Shown here in pieces: positions 53,301 to 63,342 of a stretch of DNA of 64,000 nucleotides. How positions within the stretch are numbered: the first letter of the stretch is position 1; every line of letters begins with the position of its first letter. The position numbers were made by a program, and so were the translations under genes. The notes beneath the pieces are model-generated. The model was not told the origin of the DNA. It worked only from the letters and a program-made list of their open reading frames with translations, and searched no databases. Source of the DNA: Venturia oleaginea (Eukaryota; Ascomycota; Dothideomycetes; Venturiales; Venturiaceae); NCBI GenBank assembly GCA_013176395.1, contig JABMLP010000002.1:1-64000 (forward strand). Direction: 5' to 3'.

Positions 53301-54668
53301 TCTTCTGCACGTTGTCCCACACCAATCTGAGAAGACAACACTTCTCGCTTTCCAGTCAATGTTTGGATTATGCTTGCGAAGCCACGGTGCTCCCAAGATA
53401 ATTTCGTGTCCATCCATTGCAACTACATCTAGGACAGCCTCCTCAAAGTGACTCTGAAGTCTGATGGTCAGGGGTGTTGTTTCATGTTCCACTGTTCCGT
53501 CTTCGTTTACTATTCCATCATAGGCTCGCACAGGGTAAGGCTCTTCCTTTTCCTTGGTCTTGAATCCATGTTTTTCGACGCAGTTCTTACTTATGAAGTT
53601 CGCATGGGCACCGGAATCGATCATTGCCTTGATCCGCTTTCCGTCTACCACCACATGGAACTCTAAGTGTTGAGCATACTCCGACACTGCGCAGGCCTTC
53701 TGTGGCTCTTGTCTGGGTACGAGGGCACGGTCCTTTGTTATCCGGTCTTCCTGGTCCACTACAGTCATCGTTAGGTCGTGAGCTTGGTGACTCTCCGCCT
53801 CTTTCCTTCGCAAAGGAGTCCTCTTCCGTGGTTCCCTTGGATACCATCCGGAAGCATGCTTGTCAGACATATGCACCTTGCAATGTTCGTCATAACAAGC
53901 CGTCCAGCTCAAACAGGCGTGTTGGCTTTCCTTTCCATACGTCCCGTCTGTTTGACTCTTGCTGGGAGAATCCTCTTGATTCTGTACTTGGGGAGGATCT
54001 GACCGATCTCGTCCCTTCTGAAGATCTAACCGATCTTCTTCCATCACATTGAGCTGCCTCGTCCTGTTCGGGCATTCTTTCGCAAAGTGATCTCTCTTCC
54101 CGCAGGTAAAGCATGCTCGGTCCTGGAAGCGCTTCTCGTTTCTCGGGTTGAATTGCATCCTGGGTATCTTCGCTGCACTGAGGTCCATCGGATCTCCCCA
54201 GTGTGGTTGCGATGGTGGCTGTCGAGGAACCTTCGCATTAGGTTGCTGCTGTCGCCGCTGCTGTTGTGGTTGGTCTTGTTTTCTTGGTGCATGGTTCATG
54301 AACGTTGGCATTGCGCCCTTGCGCTCCAACTGCCTCTCGTAATGTCGGTTGTCGATCTCGATCGTGAGGGTCATGAATGCATGAATGGTCTCGGGCCTCT
54401 TGACTCGAATCAGGTCGTCCTTGATGTGTGGCTTCAGTCCTTTGTAGTAGTGGGTGATGAGTGGCCCGTCGGCCCAGCTCAACTTGCTGGATATCTGCTG
54501 GAACTCTGAAGCATACTGTGTCGCCGACCCTCGCTGGGTAATAAGTTGGATCTTCCGCTCCGCCTCGCGGACCTCGTCCACGTTCCCAAAGATTTCCTTC
54601 AACTTCTCCACAAAGTGTTTGTAGTCTCCGAAAATGTCTGCTGGTCTCCTTGTCCTGCTTCTTTGCAT
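49995..54668 (-). CDS. Gypsy chromovirus Gag-Pol polyprotein, 1557 aa open
   Basis: It is uninterrupted over 4.67 kb. In order: C-terminal capsid-like part, CCHC zinc knuckle (residues ~186-199, CFTCGKRDHFAKEC), aspartic protease (MIDSGAHANFIS, ~350), reverse transcriptase (FTKVDVRDAYHRI, VMPFGLTNAPAAFQ, YLDD at ~692), and RNase H (IVETDASDFAIG, ~840). Integrase follows with an HHCC zinc module (HGALAHGHQGF..NCVECARNK), catalytic DWIKKLP.., ISDRDKWLTSKFW and a Glu in the DGQTERLNQTLEQYL context, then a C-terminal chromodomain (YEVEEFLDCQK..YLTKWKGYG..NTWEP). All active-site residues are visible. The first capsid part lies upstream in other frames. Confidence 0.95.
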   Translation of the reverse strand: MQRSRTRRPADIFGDYKHFVEKLKEIFGNVDEVREAERKIQLITQRGSATQYASEFQQISSKLSWADGPLITHYYKGLKPHIKDDLIRVKRPETIHAFMTLTIEIDNRHYERQLERKGAMPTFMNHAPRKQDQPQQQRRQQQPNAKVPRQPPSQPHWGDPMDLSAAKIPRMQFNPRNEKRFQDRACFTCGKRDHFAKECPNRTRQLNVMEEDRLDLQKGRDRSDPPQVQNQEDSPSKSQTDGTYGKESQHACLSWTACYDEHCKVHMSDKHASGWYPREPRKRTPLRRKEAESHQAHDLTMTVVDQEDRITKDRALVPRQEPQKACAVSEYAQHLEFHVVVDGKRIKAMIDSGAHANFISKNCVEKHGFKTKEKEEPYPVRAYDGIVNEDGTVEHETTPLTIRLQSHFEEAVLDVVAMDGHEIILGAPWLRKHNPNIDWKARSVVFSDWCGTTCRRAVSNHIPEHHPNERSEENERVRHPRVSDRTEQPSNEERQIAATNQIPPEYQGLEDAFRELRDDENLPDHQPWDLEILLKPGAKLHSQSIYRLNEAELRELRDQLSDLLKKGYIRESKSPCGAPIIFVAKKDGTKRMCVDYRQLNDNTVKNVYPLPLIEELKDRLTGATHFTKVDVRDAYHRIRIKEGDEWKTAFRTKYGLYEYLVMPFGLTNAPAAFQATINNALRDFIDKFVVVYLDDVLIYTEGTKEEHTEKVRVVLGALLEKGFRVKLSKCEFYTEDFDFLGFRIMPGLIAMDQQKVKAVLEWPQPKTVRDVQSFLGLANYYRKFIKNHGSKARPLTELTKKNQEFKWTRECQVAFDRIKASFTSYPILMIFQPDRVIIVETDASDFAIGACLSQKDEKGHLHPIAFYPRKMIPAEQNYDIFDKELLAIVAALKEWRVYLEGAAQTFTIITDHKNLLHFTTTKVLNRRQARWAEQLAAYDFKIVYRKGSDNGRADALSRRPDYEDNGPRPGYQILKENEDGSLSYANPQISAMLMISNEEHKENIRNEYKNDLMAKELGERQHEDPHILIDNEGLIRYYEKVYVPDIMRQKLVEDVHGALAHGHQGFQKTFDRLKETYYFPAMRQKVKDVVSNCVECARNKASRHAPYGVMQIAEIPTQPWQHIALDWIKKLPPSKEPMTGVVFDSILVITDKLTKSGKFIPYRESSSAEELSYVFMRNVLGDHGMPQRIISDRDKWLTSKFWTSLIGQLGIKQKMSTAYHPQTDGQTERLNQTLEQYLRFYVNYRQNNWVELLPLAQFAYNSAVTETTKVSPHKALYGYQPRAYYEPLGPTEVSQNAKFRVSQLKDVQRQLTQDLRFVSYRAAKYYNNKRSSAPTFEGGDKVFLLRKNIKTKRPSAKLDHVKIGPFRVVERIGKANYRLELPQSMRIHTVFHVALLEKAPPGAQVDTTTVITNNEEEEYEVEEFLDCQKIRGQPYYLTKWKGYGNEENTWEPLSHLNSAQEVLRQFHQQNPQFSKNQSSDPTVTGPKPSRRSVRLRTQVSTTEAGWLPAQAIETETEEPRQWERGIHATGRFRKDDHQTGSPHRKGLLRTQHAPVLR

Positions 54669-55040
54669 CGTAGTCCAGGTAATCTCGTAACTTTGGTTCG
54701 AACCAATCGAAGGCTCTTCCGGTCAGTCGTTCTGCCACAAACTTGACTTGATCTTCCGGTTCTGGTAGCGCTTCCTTGTTGGCTCGATGAACAAATCTGC
54801 CTGGGTAAGGAACTTCTTTAGTCCCTCCCGGTTTCCGTCGTATCTCTCAGGGGGATCTCTCTTGATGAATCTACCTCCTTTAAGTTTGGCGAGTTCAGTA
54901 TTCTTTGCTGTTAACTCGACTTCCATGCGGTCCATCTGTTCCTTCAGCTCCATGAGCATAGCCGCTTGCTGTGCTGGGCTGGGAACCGAGTTGGTCCCGC
55001 CTACAGTCGACATATCGCCTATGTTGACTGTCTTCTTCAC
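54665..55040 (-). pseudogene. Gypsy gag N-terminus, frameshifted
   Basis: It starts near 55040 or 55013 (MSTVGGTNS), with a coiled coil (LKEQMDRMEVELTAKNTELAKLK) and the conserved RYDGNREGLKKFLTQ. It shifts frame near 54770 into ..AERLTGRAFDWFEPKLRDYL and again near 54665 into the long pol frame. Two shifts in gag disable this copy unless they are sequence errors. A leader and presumed primer-binding site lie between 55041 and the LTR at 55100. Confidence 0.7.
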
Positions 55041-55099
55041 AAATGATGTGAAGGACTGTTTGACTGTTGCGCCTCTACTCGTGATGAGGGTGGTTATAG

Positions 55100-55582
55100 T
55101 GTTACGGGGAACTCGTTTCTCAACACAGCTGATTATGTCAAGACCTTCTTGACGCCTGTGTTCTCTTGTTCTGGTCCGCGGGTTTGGGGTAAGGGCAATA
55201 TCAGTCTGGAAGTACTTACCTTAAGTACCTTTCCTTGCTCAGGTTCTTTGGAGGCTCACTAGATCCTAGCCGTCCGATGTATCTCCCAATTCAATTGTCG
55301 TCTAACCGATTTGATCCTCAGATCAATCCTGAACGCTTGTCGGTTAGTATGAAGGTTGGGGGTGGGCTTGCTTCGTGTGCATATGACTTGTGCTTGATTG
55401 TATCTAAGTAAAAGGTCGTTACTGTAGTAGGTTGAAGAAGCTCCTATGTGAGAAACATAACATGAGATAACCACGAAGAGAGAAAGGAAAGTCCGTCCAA
55501 CGTCCTCCCTATATACCCTTCTGGTTCTAGGTGCCAAGGTGTATTCCCACACCTCTTGGCTCTTCCCACACTTCCCACACTG
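55100..55582 (-). repeat. Gypsy 5' LTR, truncated by SINE-like copy 4
   Basis: TGTTACGGGGAACTCG onward. It matches 42202-42723 until ..CCCACACTG, where the SINE-like tail begins (55583). Confidence 0.85.
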
Positions 55583-57185
55583 ATTGATTGATTGATTGAT
55601 TTTATCCTACTCGGTTGCAGCCGCTTAATCAGGCAGCTATGTCCGGTTAGGAGGACTTCATCAGACAGCCGACACGTGATAGATTATATAATCCACCGCG
55701 CCCCACTTCGCCCCGTTCACTGAAACAAGACCAGCTGTCCCCTCCGTCCTCCCTCTTTTCCCTTAACCAGTATCTCCAAATGCCCGCTGGCTCTTGTAGA
55801 TACTGGTTATTCTGCTAGTATATCTGTGCTATGTAGACTCAAGAGGCAATGCCTCGTGTTTCGCTATCCTTCTACCTACAGTCTCCCTCTAATGCTCAGC
55901 TTTGTCTATCTGTTTCGCCTTATCCCTCAAGGCCAATGGGTTCCCTAAGTATGTTTCTGCTTGTGAAAGTTGCCTTGCACCAGATTCCTATGCGGCGGTG
56001 TATTTGGTTGTGTGATGCTGGAGACACTAGTAACCATCGTAGTCGTGATTTCGCTGCTTGGGTGTGATACTCCGGGTATGCCCGTGGACGAGGCTGTCTG
56101 GTAGCTGCCGTATTGTATGGCGCCGATCGTGCTATAGACCTGCCGTCTTATAGTCGGAGCCTACCTGCTGCTAGTCGCTCTCCCTACTTGCTATATCGCG
56201 CTCCTACTCTTGCCAATGCCATAACTGGGACGCAACAGTCTGGGAAGAGGCTCAAGGCTACGTCTGCTGGCTTGTAGGGAGGGGATTTGCCGCCAATAAG
56301 CTGCTTCTATACGTCCTTACTGCTTACTGTGTTGCGCACCTACTCTTGCCAATGCCATAACTGGGAGGCAACAGTTTGGGGAGAGGCTCAAGGCTCTGGA
56401 CATCAGCTTGCAGCAGGACGGTTTGCGGAGACGATAGTAGATGAGGTTCTCTAGCAGCTGCCGTATCGTGTCGCACCGATTGTGTTGTAGACCTGTCGTC
56501 TTATAGTCGGAGCCTATCTGCTGCTAGTCGCTCTCCCTGCTTGCTATATCGCGCACCTACTCTTGCCACTGCCATAACTGGGACGCAACAGTCTGGGGAG
56601 AGGCTCAAGGCTACGTCTGCTAGCTTACAGGGAGGGGATTTGCCGTCAATAGGCTCCTTCTATGCGTCCTTACTACTTACTGTGTCGCGCACCTACTCTT
56701 GCCAATGCCATAACTGGGAGGCAACAGTTTGGGGAGAGACTCAAGGCTCTGGGCAACAGCTTGTAGCAAGACGGTTTGCCAAGACGTTGGGAGAGGTTGT
56801 CTAGTCGTTGCAGTGGTGTGTGGTGCCGATTGTTGCACACCGGGCGTCTGGTGTTTGAGTTGTGTTGAAGGTATTGCCGTTCTAGCAGTGACTCGTCGAC
56901 TCGGAGCGTTGCAGTGTCATCTGGGGTGATGGACTAGCCGGGAGATAGTGACTAGATGGTTGCTGTTGTCTTTGGTGGACGCATCGTTCGTGTAGCTTGC
57001 TCATGTATTCGTCTGCTTGCTCTGCCGTGGCAGCGACGGCGACTCTAGAGGTATCTCATCGACGCTGAGGGACGCGCGATGGCCTCTAGAGGCCGGAGCG
57101 GCCACTGGCAGAGGTGTTTTGATGATCTTTAGATGATACTTCTGTAAATTCCAAAAATTGGGTTCTCGCTGTGTGTGCTGTTTTC
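55583..57185 (-). mobile_element. SINE-like retroposon, copy 4 (~1603 bp), no target duplication
   Basis: It is full length with both family ends, but the flanks (..CACACTG and GGGTTACAG..) do not match, unlike the other four copies. It shares the variant GACACTAG with copy 5 (others have GACAATAG) and carries several extra G-to-A changes (e.g. GAGAGACTC, GTAGCAAGACGG). This suggests it arose by local inverted duplication of, or conversion with, copy 5 rather than a new insertion. Confidence 0.8.
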
Positions 57186-57233
57186 TGGGTTACAGTTATT
57201 CAGAGCATCTGCGCAGCTGGGTATGCGACCCCG

Positions 57234-59027
57234 TGTGACGGCACGGCACGTGATCATAAAATCACGTGCTATGGCTCGTGCACTTTCTACTTAGTCGGAG
57301 TTTCCTTACCAAACTCTTAGGAAAACAGCACACACAGCGAGAACTCAATTTTTGGAATTTACAGAAGTATCATCTAAAGATCATCAAAACACCTCTGCCA
57401 GTGGCCGCTCCGGCCTCTAGAGGCCATCGCGCGTCCCTCAGTGTCGATGAGATATCTCTAGAGTCGCCGTCGCGGCCACGGCAGAGCAAGCAGACGAATA
57501 CATGAGCAAGCTACACGAACGATGCGTCCACCAAAGACAACAGCAACCATCTAGTCACTATCTCCCGGCTAGTCCATCACCCCAGATGACACTGCAACGC
57601 TCCGAGTCGACGAGTCACTGCTAGAACGGCAATACCTTCAACACAACTCAAACACCAGACGCCCGGTGCGCAACAATCGGCACCACACACCACTGCAACG
57701 ACTAGACAACCTCTCCCAACGTCTTGGCAAACCGTCCTGCTACAAGCTGTTGCCCAGAGCCTTGAGCCTCTCCCCAAACTGTTGCCTCCCAGTTATGGCA
57801 TTGGCAAGAGTAGGTGCGCGACACAGTAAGTAGTAAGGACGCATAGAAGGAGCCTATTGGCGGCAAATCCCCTCCCTGTAAGCTAGCAGACGTAGCCTTG
57901 AGCCTCTCCCCAGACTGTTGCGTCCCAGTTATGGCATTGGCAAGAGTAGGTGCGCGATATAGCAAGCAGGGAGAGCGACTAGCAGCAGATAGGCTCCGAC
58001 TATAAGACGACAGGTCTACAACACAATCGGTGCGACACGATACGGCAGCTGCTAGAGAACCTCATCTACTATCGTCTCCGCAAACCGTCCTGCTGCAAGC
58101 TGATGTCCAGAGCCTTGAGCCTCTCCCCAAACTGTTGCGTCCCAGTTATGGCATTGGCAAGAGTAGGTGCGCAACACAGTAAGCAGTAAGGACGTATAGA
58201 AGGAGCTTATTGGCGGCAAATCCCCTCCCTACAAGCCAGCAGACGTAGCCTTGAGCCTCTCCCCAGACTGTTGCGTCCCAGTTATGGCATTGGCAAGAGT
58301 AGGAGCGCGATATAGCAAGTAGGGAGAGCGACTAGCAGCAGATAGGCTCCGACTATAAGACGGCAGGTCTATAGCACGATCGGCGCCATACAATACGGCA
58401 GCTACCAGACAGCCTCGTCCACGGGCATACCCGGAGTATCACACCCAAGCAGCGAAATCACGACTACGATGGTTACTAGTGTCTCCAGCATCACACAACC
58501 AAATACACCGCCGCATAGGAATCTGGTGCAAGGCAACTTTCACAAGCAGAAACATACTTAGGGAACCCATTGGCCTTGAGGGATAAGGCGAAACAGATAG
58601 ACAAAGCTGAGCATTAGAGGGAGACTGTAGGTAGAAGGATAGCGAAACACGAGGCATTGCCTCTTGAGTCTACATAGCACAGATATACTAGCAGAATAAC
58701 CAGTATCTACAAGAGCCAGCGGGCATTTGGAGATACTGGTTAAGGGAAAAGAGGGAGGACGGAGGGGACAGCTGGTCTTGTTTCAGTGAACGGGGCGAAG
58801 TGGGGCGCGGTGGATTATATAATCTATCACGTGTCGGCTGTCTGATGAAGTCCTCCTAACCGGACATAGCTGCGTGATTAAGCGGCTGCAACCGAGTAGG
58901 ATAAAATCAATCAATCAATCAATCAATCTTACCAAACTCTTACCTCTCTACCTTAGATCCTAAGTGTAATTCGGTGACATGTTCTGAAGTGCCTTGTGCC
59001 TTCGTATGGATATGCCGTGCCGTCACA
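57234..59027. mobile_element. Short element with 14-bp inverted ends (copy B), split by SINE-like copy 5
   Basis: The ends are TGTGACGGCACGG.. (57234) and ..ATGCCGTGCCGTCACA (59027). Without the SINE-like insertion it is about 171 bp and matches copy A (40273-40450) in reverse orientation, including the CACGTGAT..ATCACGTG hairpin. The 48 bp between copy 4 and this element (57186-57233) are unassigned. Confidence 0.65.
57320..58928 (+). mobile_element. SINE-like retroposon, copy 5 (~1609 bp)
   Basis: It has a perfect 14-bp target duplication TTACCAAACTCTTA (57306-57319 and 58929-58942). In sense orientation it begins GGAAAACAGCACACACAG and ends GGATAAAATCAATCAATC. It is inserted into the short inverted-end element B; copy A shows the related uninterrupted target. 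It is inverted relative to copy 4, only 134 bp away. Confidence 0.9.
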
Positions 59028-59165
59028 CTTTCCTTTCTCTCTTCGTGGTTATCTCATGTTATGTTTCTCACATAGGAGCTTCTTCAACCTACTACAGTAA
59101 CGACCTTTTACTTAGATACAATCAAGCACAAGTCAAATGCATACGAAGCAAGCCCACCCCAACCT
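59028..59165 (+). repeat. Gypsy LTR fragment, opposite orientation
   Basis: About 138 bp (CTTTCCTTTCTCTCTTCGTGG..CCCACCCCAACCTT) match the reverse complement of 42460-42595 of the Gypsy LTR, with a few changes. It lies directly before the plus-strand gag below. Confidence 0.75.
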
Positions 59166-59369
59166 TTTCTCTACAGACCCAAGTAGCCAACTTGAAAGAT
59201 GATTTGGAAGTCAGCCAGACAGAAACTACCATAGCAGAGACGCGCAATGCGGACTTGACTTCCCGCGTTACAGACCTAGAAATACAGTTGACTACTGTAG
59301 AAAAGCTGAAGGCAGAATGGTTCGACAAGCACCACGAGACCTTGGTCAAGAATCAATAGTTGACCAAGC

Positions 59370-59467
59370 TGTCAAATGAATTGGTCTGTGCACGAGACAC
59401 ATTGTGTATATATACGAGGCCCTCAGCCTCTCAATTCAAAAATCAATCTGCTTCATCTACCTTTTGA
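59370..59467 (+). repeat. Copia 5' LTR (98 bp)
   Basis: TGTCAAATGAATTGGTCTG.. to CTACCTTTTGA. It is unusually short for an LTR. After it come the primer-binding site and a ~500-bp leader (59468-59972) with a ~73-bp tandem duplication (CATGTCTCCGTGACCC at 59778 and 59851) and no gene. Confidence 0.85.
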
Positions 59468-59972
59468 TAGGTTATGAGCCCGGGCTTGCACTACCGCTGT
59501 GCCCATATATAATTTACCCTACCACGCAAAACAGATTCCTTGGTGTTGAATCACCACGCGGCCAATGGCTTTCTATGACCCATTCGAACCCTCCCGCTGA
59601 TCTCTCTCGCGTCAAGGCACACGACAAATCTCAGAACCTCGTCAATTGCGCTTCTAGTTACTACAAGCCCTGTTCACGCCGCTTCTCAGGTCTCTCGTTC
59701 CCCTACACGTCAGAAACATCACCCGTACGGTTCCTATCGCTCATGCAAATCCTTGCATTAGCTAAGTGGTCTTCAATCATGTCTCCGTGACCCGCTAGGA
59801 CGGTGAGCAGGCATGCAATCAAGGCTGAAACTTAAGCCAGATCTCTCGACCATGTCTCCGTGACCCCCTAGGACGGTGAGCAGGCATGCACTCATGGCTG
59901 AAACTTAAGCCAACTCTCCTCGACTGCGACGATGCGATACAATCACTAAGTCTTCGTTCTCATTCTACACTC

Positions 59973-60460
59973 ATGGCTGAAACTCAAGCCGGATCCGGCT
60001 CTGGATCTTTCAAATTCAAAGACATACCAATACTTCAGGATGGTTACTCGGTCACCACATGGTTTGAACTGGCGGACACCTATCTTCTCCATCAGGATTT
60101 TGAACTTATCCTTGACAACCCTATCTCACCTCCTACTGTCGAAGGCGTCACCACTCGAAGCTCTACAACCCCAGACTTATCGGTCGTATGGAAGAAATCA
60201 CAAAGACTCGCTCTCTCCGCCCTTCGTACACGTCTCGGAACAGAAGCCAAGTCCTGGGTGAAGGATCCGAAGTTCGACACTGTTAAGAAGCTCTGCGACG
60301 AGCTGCTTAGGAGATTCAGACCTCAAGGCGCCGGCACCTTCGCAGAACTATACAGGGAATAGAACAGCCTCTCATACTCGAACTCTCCAGACCTTCTTTC
60401 CTACACCGAAGACTTCAGGCGTATTATGCGCGCCTTCGACGAACTCAACTCAGGCGTCGT
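59973..60460 (+). pseudogene. Copia gag, one stop and one frameshift
   Basis: It starts MAETQAGSGSGSFKFKD and has a UBN2/gag-like region (TWFELADTYLLHQDF, ALSALRTRLGTEAKSWVKD). An in-frame TAG at 60360-60362 is readable as a mutated CAG (E-Q-NSLSYSNSP). The frame then shifts near 60460 into the integrase frame. Confidence 0.8.
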
Positions 60461-62313
60461 GCTTCCAGTACCCTTCATTATCCAACATCCTCAAGACTGA
60501 AAAGGATGACCCAATCTCCTTCGAAGAAACCGTTCATCGCGTCAGGAACGAAGAGCGTAGTCATCTCAATGCCCACTCTACAATCGCTGCAATAGTTATT
60601 CAACCCTCCATTCCTTCCATTCCAACCTCCCTTCTGCGAAAAGGTGTGTATAGCGAGGAAGTCATCGGTGACACAGTCAAATTCCACACATCTTACTGTA
60701 CCAAATGCAACCGCGCATTCCACACTAAGCACGAATGTTTTCGAAATCAGAGAGGCAACAAGAATCAACAGAAGAGACCTCGCGCTAATACCGAAGACAC
60801 CAAGAAGCCAGATACTAAGAAAGTCACCGCCTTAATGGCTCGAGAGGACTTTCCTTGGACTGATCTCCTTCACCAATGGCTACTTGGCAGCGCCTGCGGC
60901 CGTCACCTTACCTGGGCTCGCTCTGCATTTGTCGAATATCGCGCCCTTACTCCATCCCAACAGCGTCAATTCAGCGGTCTCTCTGGCTCTGCAGCAAAAG
61001 TCATCGGTACAGGCACAGTCAGACTCTGGGTCACCACCACCAAAGGCTCATTTCGCCCTGTAGACTTTCATGGAGTCGAACATTGCCCTGAGGCAGGTGT
61101 CAATCTGCTATCCTTTGACCAACTTCTCTCCAAAGGCGTCAACTTCTCAGTTGACACATCAGGCTTCAAATTCTGTATCCCAGACAAGCTCACATTCACC
61201 ACCGGTCGCGGCAATGGCGTCTTTCCTCTCCATCTTCGCCGTCAACCCCTATCTTTTGCACCCATCAATTCAGATACATTACAACTCTGGCATAAAAGGC
61301 TTGCACACATCAGTACTCCACGCATTCGCACTCTCGAAAAGATGGTGACAGGAATGGTTCTCTCACGACCTATCGATCGCCAACCTCCATGCGAAGCCTG
61401 CATGCTTGGGAAGGTGAAGAGGACACCTCACACTGGTCACATCATGAGAGGGCGCTTCAAACTCGATCTAATTCATTCAGACGTCACTGGGCCCTACCCA
61501 ACGCCTGGTTTTCGCGGAGAACTATGGGTTGTCAGCTTCATTGATGACTATATTGGCTATTCTGAGGTCTATTTCATGAAGCATAAAGATGAGGTGTTTG
61601 CTCTCTTCCAGCAATTCAAGCTCACCCATGAGACTGCTACTATGCGAATTCATTTCTATCAGACTGACAATGGAGGAGAATACGTCAAAGCAGCAGATGA
61701 AGCCGTACTTCTCTCTCAGGGCATTACTCACCACTGCATGACTCCATATAATCCTGAGCAAAACCCTCGATCCGAGCGCTTCAACGGCGTCATCTCGTCA
61801 ATGGCAAACCCTATGATGATTGCCTCACAACTTCCTACCAAGTACTAGCCTCTCGCATATGCCTACGCCAACTTTATACGCGTCTTAGGACCTCATTCCA
61901 GCCTTACAATGACCATCTTTGAGGCCTGGACCTCCATTGCTCCCTCAGTCTCCAATATGCTCATCTTTGGTAGCAACGGCTGGGCCATCACAAGGAAGAC
62001 CAAATGCTTTAAAGATCGCTCCCTAGCAGGCAAATTCGTTGGCTTCGATGGCCACGGCATCTACAAAGTCTTGCTTGAAAACGGTCGCATCATTCGTACA
62101 TCAACCTTTCACGCTGACGAATCCATCAAGCGCCGCCAACCTATCACTTATCATCATCAACTCCCCATCTCAACCACACCCATTAATCAATCCAGGCCCA
62201 GCTTTCTCTCTCATTACCTACGGTCTAAGACGCGCTCTCTATGTACCAAGACTAGCTTTGATCCAGCTCACGTTGACCGCTTCGAGACCACTTCTTTGTC
62301 CTATCTGGTTTGA
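60461..62313 (+). pseudogene. Copia zinc knuckle and integrase, followed by truncated C-terminus
   Basis: It is open from about 60461 to a TAG at 61846-61848 and then to 62313 in the same frame. Features are the knuckle-like CTKCNRAFHTKHEC, the GAG-pre-integrase module (LWHKRLAHIS..CEACMLGK), and integrase with DLIHSDVTGPY, FYQTDNGGEYV and the NPRSERFNGV region, then the conserved FEAWTSIAPSVSNMLIFGS and FVGFDGHGIYKVL. No protease-to-RT continuation is found and the sequence degenerates after 62313. It closely resembles the integrase relics in the palindrome. Confidence 0.87.
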
Positions 62314-63242
62314 TGTAAAGTTCAGAAGCCTATGCCTTATCAAGACCATTCTTCTTCGGGTTTCAATTCCCACATACGAATCTACGGGTTTCAATTCCTA
62401 CATACAAATCTACGGGTTTTAAGTCCCTTACCTTGCGTACAAAACGAGCACTCTTCTTCGAATTTCAAGTCCCTTAAATTGCGTACAAAACGACCATTCC
62501 TCTACGGGTTTTAATTCCTCTGCCTTGCAAGCATAAAACAACCTCTCCTCGCTGGAATCTAGGGCGGAAGAAGAATACATATTCTCTCTCGATCGAGACC
62601 TCTCAAAGTCGCATCGCTTGTGCAATCCTTAAAGTCGTACCGCTTATACACACTCTCAAAGTCGCATCGCTTGCGGAACTACAACTACAACTCATGCCGA
62701 GAACTACCTTCTCGGCGGTGTCAGGTCGTTTTTTTGGCTCAATTGTCCAGGTATTCGCTATCGCTCTATGGACTACGGGTGCCCTGACATCGCCGAGAAA
62801 AAGGAGCGATTCAATCTGTACATATTCAGCCCTCAATCTTCGCTGACTTCGATAGCAATCTCTCTTTCAAAGGCTTGGCCTCATTTCAAGACCTCATTGT
62901 ATAGCAATTTCAAGACTTCATTTCAAAGCATTTCAAAGCCTCAATCTATTACATTGTTAAGCTCTTTTCAAGGCTTCAAAGCATCGCATTGTAAGGCTCT
63001 TGAGCAGAGGTTTTTCTTCGAAAAGCAGCAGAGTTTTTTCACCCTCTCAAACCTACTCAGTATACTCAAAGATCCTGTACACTCGCCTCTCAGAAGGAGT
63101 TTACTCAGCCATTCTGGCCACTTTTCAGTCATTTTTTCAAGCTCCACGCTTCAGAGTTTATCTTTTCAGCCTCCGGGCTACGTTATACATCGCCAGATCA
63201 CCAGTTTTGTTTGTTACACTATGAATCTCCATGCAGGGGAGG
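62314..63242 (+). other. Low-complexity filler in place of copia RT
   Basis: It is short pyrimidine-rich repeats: ACGGGTTTCAATTCC-like words (62350-62520), CTCTCAAAGTCGCATCGCTT (62595 and 62655) and CATTTCAAGAC/AGCATTTCAAAGCC words (62880-63000). A 249-codon frame here is repeat translation, not a recognised protein. The last bases before 63243 form the polypurine tract. Confidence 0.6.
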
Positions 63243-63342
63243 TGTCAAATGAATTGGTCTGTGCACGAGACACATCGTGTATATATACGAGGCCCTCAGC
63301 CTCTCAATTCGAAAATCAGTCTGCTTCATCTACCTTTTGTCA
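63243..63342 (+). repeat. Copia 3' LTR (100 bp)
   Basis: TGTCAAATGAATTGGTCTG.. to CTACCTTTTGTCA. It differs from the 5' LTR by three transitions and the terminal TC. Confidence 0.85.

Larger units (their letters stand above)
42202..55582 (-). mobile_element. Gypsy/Ty3 chromovirus, nearly complete, interrupted by a YR retrotransposon
   Basis: It runs on the minus strand: 5' LTR (55100-55582, truncated), gag (54665-55040), gag-pol (49995-54668), an opposite-strand gene (49291-50311) and 3' LTR (42202-42723). The 6.3-kb YR element at 42724-49006 sits between the 3' LTR and the internal region. The two LTR copies share about 460 bp with two base differences and one ~20-bp indel, so the insertion is young. 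Confidence 0.85.
59370..63342 (+). mobile_element. Ty1/copia element with ~100-bp LTRs, RT missing
   Basis: It is flanked by the 5-bp target duplication CAAGC (59365-59369 and 63343-63347). LTRs lie at 59370-59467 and 63243-63342, followed by a copia-type primer-binding site (TAGGTTATGAGCCCGGG) and preceded by a purine tract (CAGGGGAGG). The three LTR differences in the aligned part are all transitions. It contains gag and integrase, but the reverse transcriptase region is absent, so it is non-autonomous. Confidence 0.88.

Noticed and set aside
58842..58866. Hammerhead-ribozyme-like core (CTGATGA followed by a GTCC..GGAC stem) in the SINE-like element
   Set aside because: The required GAAA after the stem is absent (ATAG instead) and no matching stems I and III could be placed. 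Kept only as a 3' hairpin.
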